From the NCBI GenBank assembly GCA_029257065.1, contig JARIDA010000007.1, positions 1-39,095 on the forward strand: a stretch of DNA of 39,095 nt, written 5' to 3'. Every line of letters starts with the position of its first letter. Position 1 is the first letter of the stretch. This DNA comes from Tissierellaceae bacterium. GTDB lineage: Bacteria > Bacillota > Clostridia > Tissierellales > Tissierellaceae. The notes below the pieces were generated by a model. The model was not told where the DNA came from, did no database searches, and saw nothing but the letters and a program-made list of their open reading frames with translations. Position numbers and translations under genes: made by a program. Below, in pieces: positions 33,795 to 39,095 of this stretch.

Positions 33795-34037
33795 ATGAAG
33801 AAGGACAATAAATTTAACACCTTAAAAAACTTAACTTTAATTAGTCAATTAGGAATATCAGCAATAACACCAATGATACTAGGTGTGTTATTGGGAAACT
33901 TCCTGGATAAAAAGTTAGGAACGAAGGGTGTTTTTTCTATTATACTGTTAATTATAGGAGCTGCATCAGGAATGTATAGTATTTTCAAGATAGCAATACC
34001 AAGAGATAAGAATGAGGATGATAAGAATGAACAATGA
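33795..34037 (+). CDS. atpZ: AtpZ/AtpI family membrane protein
   Basis: An 80-residue protein with two membrane helices (about 14-35 and 45-66), the glycine-rich GVLLGNFLDKKLGTKG turn and a charged C-terminal tail. This is the small protein encoded first in many ATP synthase operons; AtpZ with AtpI is thought to help assemble the c-ring or to carry magnesium or calcium. Its stop lies within the start of atpI, so the pair is translationally coupled. GGAGTGA precedes the ATG. Confidence 0.8.
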   Translation: MKKDNKFNTLKNLTLISQLGISAITPMILGVLLGNFLDKKLGTKGVFSIILLIIGAASGMYSIFKIAIPRDKNEDDKNEQ

Positions 34038-34410
34038 TATAATAAATCATATTACTAAAAGGGTGCTAATTTTGATAGCTGTATTTAGTATAATATCATT
34101 CTTTGCTTTTGAAGAATTTAAACCAATAATATTAGGACTCCTGTTTGGAGGGATTGTGAGTATTCTAAATTTCAGATTATTAGAAAACTCAGTATCAAGA
34201 GCAATGACAATGGCTCCAGGAAAAGCTTCTAACTATTCATTTAGACATTATATGATAAGATATTTAATCGCTTTTATGGTTTTGCTGGTTGCAGCATTGG
34301 CTGACTATTTAAATATAATATCTGCAATGTTAGGGCTTATACTAGTAAAAATAGTTATTATTATTGACTATACTTTTTTTAATAAGTTACAAGATAAAAA
34401 AAAGCTTTAA
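34027..34410 (+). CDS. atpI: ATP synthase subunit I
   Basis: A 127-residue protein with four membrane helices and the family-like LGLLFGGIVSILNFRLLENS loop. In sodium-type ATP synthases AtpI acts as a chaperone for c-ring assembly. In-frame ATGs lie at 34012, 34018 and 34027; GAGG at 34014-34017 is well spaced only for the last, which overlaps the atpZ stop. A perfect palindrome separates it from atpB. Confidence 0.75.
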   Translation: MNNDIINHITKRVLILIAVFSIISFFAFEEFKPIILGLLFGGIVSILNFRLLENSVSRAMTMAPGKASNYSFRHYMIRYLIAFMVLLVAALADYLNIISAMLGLILVKIVIIIDYTFFNKLQDKKKL

Positions 34411-34444
34411 TCAGTATGGTTGATATTAAATAAAAGTTATTTTC

Positions 34445-34466
34445 GTATTTTGCAATTGCAAAATAC
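34445..34466. repeat. 22-bp perfect palindrome before atpB
   Basis: GTATTTTGCAA (34445-34455) is followed directly by its reverse complement TTGCAAAATAC (34456-34466). There is no T-run. It lies 12 bases before the atpB ribosome site and may fold in mRNA as a processing, stability or translation element. Confidence 0.7.
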
Positions 34467-34486
34467 TATGAGAGAGGAGGTAAGAA

Positions 34487-35475
<989 letters not shown>

Positions 35476-35526
35476 TAAAGGATTTTAGATTCTCTTGAAA
35501 TTCTTATATAAAGAGGAGGATAGAGT

Positions 35527-36039
35527 ATGAATTTTGAAGTTAGAGTAATACCCGTAGATTCTTCGGTAGTCTTAACTCTCGTAGCAGTAGTTATATTGTA
35601 TTTTGGTTTAAAACATTTTTTATATGAACCAGTGTCTAATTTTCTTCTTAAGAGAAGAGAAAATATAGAAAAAGATATTGAAGGTGCTAAAACTGCAAAT
35701 GAAGAAGCAGAAGTACTTAGATTAGAATATGAGGCTAAAATATCTGAAGCTAGAGAAGAAAGTCAAAAAATACTTGCTGATGCTAGAAAAAGAGGCGAGG
35801 AGTTAAAAACTGAAATGTTGACAGAGGCAAAGAAAGAAGCAGAGAGTATAAGAGTTAGGGCAAAAGAAGATATAGACAGAGAGAAAAGTGCAGCATTTGA
35901 ATCTATTAGATCAGAAACTGGAGAAATGGCATTGCTAATTGCATCTAAAATAATGGAAAAAGAAATGAATGTAAAAAACCAAGATAGATTGGTAGATAAA
36001 TTCATTGATGAAGTAGGTAATACGCCATGGCAAAATTAA
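35527..36039 (+). CDS. atpF: ATP synthase Fo subunit b
   Basis: Subunit b is the peripheral stalk. One N-terminal membrane helix (about 14-30, VVLTLVAVVILYFGLKHFL) is followed by a long charged coiled coil (about 40-150) rich in Glu, Lys and Ala with no glycine breaks, then a short C-terminal part that meets the delta subunit. Length of 170 is normal. GAGGAGG precedes the ATG. It overlaps atpH by 13 bases. Confidence 0.92.
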   Translation: MNFEVRVIPVDSSVVLTLVAVVILYFGLKHFLYEPVSNFLLKRRENIEKDIEGAKTANEEAEVLRLEYEAKISEAREESQKILADARKRGEELKTEMLTEAKKEAESIRVRAKEDIDREKSAAFESIRSETGEMALLIASKIMEKEMNVKNQDRLVDKFIDEVGNTPWQN

Positions 36040-36569
36040 TAGCTAGTAGATATGCAAGTGCTCTATTTGATGCAGGAAAAGATTTAGACAGAACAGATTT
36101 GTTTTACAGGGAGATTCTAGATATTCGAGGAGTTTTAAATTATGAAAAGAAACTCTTAAGTATTTTAGATCATCCTAAAATAAGTAAACAGGAAAAAAAA
36201 GAATTAATAGATAATCTCTTTGAAGGGAAATTATCAAAAGAAGTATTTAATTTTATGTATATATTAATAGATAAAAATAGGCAAGGAAATTTTTTAGAAA
36301 TGGTAGATGAGTATGAGGATCTATACTATGAAGATGAAGGAATATTAAGAGTTGTAGCAATAACTTCTATGCCTATGCGAGAAGATGCACAGGAGAGATT
36401 ATCAAAAACTTTAAGCGATAAGTTAAACAAGAAGATTGAATTAACAAATAAGATAGATGAAGAAACTATAGGTGGAGTAAAATTAGAACTTGAAGGTAAA
36501 TTGATTGATGGAACTATTCAAGGAAAACTCAATTCTATGGCAAGGACTTTTAGAACCGCAGCAAACTAG
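36027..36569 (+). CDS. atpH: ATP synthase F1 subunit delta
   Basis: Delta (OSCP in mitochondria) ties the peripheral stalk to the top of F1. The 180-residue protein has the N-terminal helical bundle starting ASRYASALFDAGKD and the C-terminal ETIGGVKLELEGKLIDGTIQGKL motif typical of the family. It starts inside the end of atpF, and no independent AGGAGG precedes it, so translation is probably coupled. Confidence 0.93.
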   Translation: MAKLIASRYASALFDAGKDLDRTDLFYREILDIRGVLNYEKKLLSILDHPKISKQEKKELIDNLFEGKLSKEVFNFMYILIDKNRQGNFLEMVDEYEDLYYEDEGILRVVAITSMPMREDAQERLSKTLSDKLNKKIELTNKIDEETIGGVKLELEGKLIDGTIQGKLNSMARTFRTAAN

Positions 36570-36587
36570 AAGGAGCGAGGTGATGGA

Positions 36588-38093
36588 ATGGCAGCGTTAA
36601 GGCCGGAAGAAATTAGTTCTATTATAAAAGAACAGATAAAAAGATATGATGATAAATTAGATTCAGTAGAAACAGGAACAGTTATAGAGGTAGGAGACGG
36701 TATAGCAAGAGTTCATGGATTAGAAGGATGTATGGCTGGAGAACTTATAGAATTTCCAGGAGAAGTATATGCCATGGCTTTAAACTTAGAGGAGGACAAT
36801 GTAGGTTGTGTTCTTTTAGGCCCAGATACAGAGATTAAAGAAGGGGATACTGTTAAGAGAACTGGTAGAATAGTAGAAGTTCCAGTTGGAGATAATATGA
36901 TAGGTAGAGTTGTAAACGCATTAGGTCAATCTATCGATGGTAAGGGAGAAATTAAAACAGACAAATTCAGACCTATTGAAAAGATTGCACCAGGAGTAAT
37001 AGAGAGACAAAGTGTAGATGAACCATTACAAACAGGAATAAAGGCTATAGACTCTATGGTTCCAATAGGAAAAGGACAAAGAGAGCTTATAATTGGAGAT
37101 AAACAAACTGGGAAAACAACATTAGCTATAGATACTATAATAAATCAAAAAGAAGAAGATGTTATTTGTATTTATGTAGCTATAGGTCAAAAGAGATCAA
37201 CAGTTGCCCAATTAGTTGAAACATTAGATAGAAGAGGTGCTATGGACTATACCATAGTGGTTTCTGCAACAGCAAGTGAACCAGCACCACTTCAATATAT
37301 TGCCCCATATTCTGGAGTTTCCATAGCAGAAGAATTTATGGATCAAGGTAAAGATGTTTTAATAGTGTATGATGACTTGTCTAAACATGCGGTTGCATAT
37401 AGAACAATGTCATTACTATTAAGAAGACCACCAGGAAGAGAAGCATTCCCTGGAGATGTATTCTATCTACATTCAAGATTGCTTGAAAGAGCAGCGAGAA
37501 TGGAAGATAAACAAGGTGGAGGTTCAATTACGGCATTGCCTATAATTGAAACACAAGCAGGAGATATTTCTGCATATATTCCAACCAACGTAATTTCAAT
37601 AACAGATGGTCAAATATTCTTAGAAACAGATTTATTTTTCTCAGGACAAAGACCAGCAATAAACTCTGGACTTTCAGTTTCAAGAGTTGGTGGAGATGCA
37701 CAAAATCCAGCAATGAAAGAAGCTTCAAAGGGTATTAAACTTGAACTAGCTCAATACAGAGAGCTACAATCATTTGCCCAATTTGGATCTGAATTAGATG
37801 AGAATACTAGAAGAACATTAGATAAAGGTGAAAGAATACTAGAGATACTAAAACAGCCTCAATATAGCCCAGTTTCAATGGAAGATCAATCGGTTATATT
37901 ATATGCTGTTATGAATGGGTATTTATCAGATATTGATACAGATAGAATAATGGATTTTGAAGAAGAGTTTACAATATATGTGGATAATAATTATCCAGAA
38001 ATATATGAAAGTATAAGAGAGACAAAGGACTTAACAGACGAAACTAAAGAGAAAATCCAAACAGCTATAAAAGAGTTTAAAGGAAGTTTCTAA
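36588..38093 (+). CDS. atpA: ATP synthase F1 subunit alpha
   Basis: The non-catalytic nucleotide-binding subunit, 501 residues. It has [19 protein letters not shown] in the N-terminal barrel, Walker [10 protein letters not shown], Walker B-type [12 protein letters not shown] and the arginine finger in [13 protein letters not shown]. Alpha and beta alternate in the F1 hexamer and the finger completes the beta active site. GGAGCGAGGTG precedes the ATG. Nothing unusual is seen. Confidence 0.97.
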   Translation: MAALRPEEISSIIKEQIKRYDDKLDSVETGTVIEVGDGIARVHGLEGCMAGELIEFPGEVYAMALNLEEDNVGCVLLGPDTEIKEGDTVKRTGRIVEVPVGDNMIGRVVNALGQSIDGKGEIKTDKFRPIEKIAPGVIERQSVDEPLQTGIKAIDSMVPIGKGQRELIIGDKQTGKTTLAIDTIINQKEEDVICIYVAIGQKRSTVAQLVETLDRRGAMDYTIVVSATASEPAPLQYIAPYSGVSIAEEFMDQGKDVLIVYDDLSKHAVAYRTMSLLLRRPPGREAFPGDVFYLHSRLLERAARMEDKQGGGSITALPIIETQAGDISAYIPTNVISITDGQIFLETDLFFSGQRPAINSGLSVSRVGGDAQNPAMKEASKGIKLELAQYRELQSFAQFGSELDENTRRTLDKGERILEILKQPQYSPVSMEDQSVILYAVMNGYLSDIDTDRIMDFEEEFTIYVDNNYPEIYESIRETKDLTDETKEKIQTAIKEFKGSF

Positions 38094-38125
38094 AATTTTC
38101 TTTATAGAAGGCTGGAGGTGTAAAT

Positions 38126-38986
38126 TTGGGAAGATCAATGCAGGAAATTAGTAGAAGAATTCGTGGAGTAAGTGGAACTATGCAGATAACTAGAGCTATG
38201 GAGATGGTGTCATCAGTAAAACTAAGACAAGCAAGAAAAACTCTTAGTATGACTAAACCATACTATCAAATAGTTTTGGATAATATTCAAAGAATATTAT
38301 CTACTGTAAAGGGAGTTAGACATCCTCTTTTAGAGGAAAGAGATATAAAAACTAGTCTATATATTACAGTTGCTTCAGATAGAGGATTAGCAGGTGGTTA
38401 TAATGCTAATATAAATAGACTTGTAGAAGGAGATCTATCAGAAGATATTAAGGTTAAAATAATACCCATAGGACTTAAAACATATGAATTCTTTAGAAAT
38501 AGAGATTATGATATAGTACAAGAATTTCTAGGTATTAGTCAAGATCCAACTTTTTCTGATGCAAAGGAAATTGCAAGTATCGCTCTGGATCTTTACTTAA
38601 AGGGAGAAGTTGATGAAATAAAAGTTGTTTATACAGAATTTGAAAGTGTTATTTCACACAAACCTAAAATAGTTAGATTATTGCCATCATCAGAAATATA
38701 TGAAGAACCAGAGGAGATCGTGGCTACAAGCCTAATGGAATTTGAACCCACACCAGAAGAAGTTCTAGACTTCTTAATTCCTAAGTATGTAGAAAGTACT
38801 ATATACGGTGCTTTAATAGAGGCTTCTACTAGTGAACAGGGAGCAAGGCAAATAGCAATGGAATCAGCAACAGAAAATGCTGAAGAAATAATAGAAGAAT
38901 TAGAATTAACATATAATAGAGCAAGACAAGAGGCTATCACCATGGAAATAACAGAAATTGTTTCTGGTGCAGATGCCTTGAAGTAA
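38126..38986 (+). CDS. atpG: ATP synthase F1 subunit gamma
   Basis: Gamma is the central rotating shaft. The 286-residue protein starts with EISRRIRGVSGTMQITRAME and has MVSSVKLRQA, the SDRGLAGGYNANINR strand and a C-terminal helix (MESATENAEEIIEELELTYN, then RARQEAITMEITEIVSGA). Start is TTG, 6 bases after GGAGGTG. The gene is in the operon between alpha and beta. Confidence 0.96.
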   Translation: MGRSMQEISRRIRGVSGTMQITRAMEMVSSVKLRQARKTLSMTKPYYQIVLDNIQRILSTVKGVRHPLLEERDIKTSLYITVASDRGLAGGYNANINRLVEGDLSEDIKVKIIPIGLKTYEFFRNRDYDIVQEFLGISQDPTFSDAKEIASIALDLYLKGEVDEIKVVYTEFESVISHKPKIVRLLPSSEIYEEPEEIVATSLMEFEPTPEEVLDFLIPKYVESTIYGALIEASTSEQGARQIAMESATENAEEIIEELELTYNRARQEAITMEITEIVSGADALK

Positions 38987-39008
38987 CAGATATGAAAGGA
39001 GAGGGCAA

Positions 39009-39095
39009 ATGAAAGAGAACATAGGAAAAGTTGTTCAGGTTATAGGCCCCGTAGTTGACGTTCGTTTTAGTGAAGACAATTTACCACAACTTTTA
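39009..39095 (+). CDS. atpD: ATP synthase F1 subunit beta, N-terminal fragment at window edge
   Basis: The first 29 codons are visible (IGKVVQVIGPVVDVRF), the typical start of the catalytic beta subunit. AAGGAGAGG precedes the ATG. The rest of the gene and atpC lie beyond the window. Confidence 0.93.
   Translation, partial: MKENIGKVVQVIGPVVDVRFSEDNLPQLL

Overview
The window is AT-rich DNA with short intergenic gaps, AGGAGG-type ribosome sites, frequent TTG/GTG starts and many intrinsic terminators. The housekeeping order pyrG - fba - glpX - rho - rpmE - prmC - prfA - ywlC - ywlE - rpiB - upp - wecA/tagO - wecB - atp is the one known from Bacillus and Clostridia. Genes for lysine fermentation (kal, kce), a CoA-transferase/thiolase set and a c-subunit with the sodium-binding signature point to an anaerobic, amino-acid-fermenting Firmicute of the Clostridia/Tissierellia type. 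The genus is not claimed.

Left end (1-4.8 kb). The 3' part of an IS200/IS605-type element (tnpB end, possible omega RNA, hairpin right end) has inserted into a RelA/SpoT-domain gene and removed its N-terminal half. murJ follows. A ComK-like gene then points left, with a LexA-type box inside its promoter spacer, and is divergent from an orphan sigma-70-family gene. A 421-bp gap before pyrG holds a consensus promoter that runs into a terminator (candidate small RNA) and a second terminator.

Surface block (4.8-16.4 kb). pyrG has lost the glutaminase cysteine and is followed by an S-layer-homology protein. On the minus strand lies an ABC ATPase / large secreted repeat protein / MacB-type permease operon. 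A plus-strand set follows: lipoprotein polysaccharide deacetylase, MBOAT acyltransferase and SGNH-like partner, likely for O-acylation of a surface polymer.

Metabolic and core block (16.4-33.6 kb). kal and kce each have their own promoter and terminator. Then come fba and glpX (gluconeogenesis), rho, rpmE, a DUF1385 membrane protein, prmC, a pair of half-size chromate-transporter genes, prfA, threonylcarbamoyl-AMP synthase, a YwlE-type phosphatase, rpiB, upp, a WecA/TagO-type transferase and UDP-GlcNAc 2-epimerase. thl and a two-subunit acetoacetate CoA-transferase come next. Kce, Kal, CoA-transferase and thiolase together form the lower part of lysine fermentation to butyrate and acetate and release ammonia, which may explain how a CTP synthase without glutaminase is tolerated.

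Right end (33.6-39.1 kb). The F-type ATP synthase operon atpZ-I-B-E-F-H-A-G-D starts from a clear promoter and is cut by the window edge inside atpD. The c-subunit residues predict sodium coupling.
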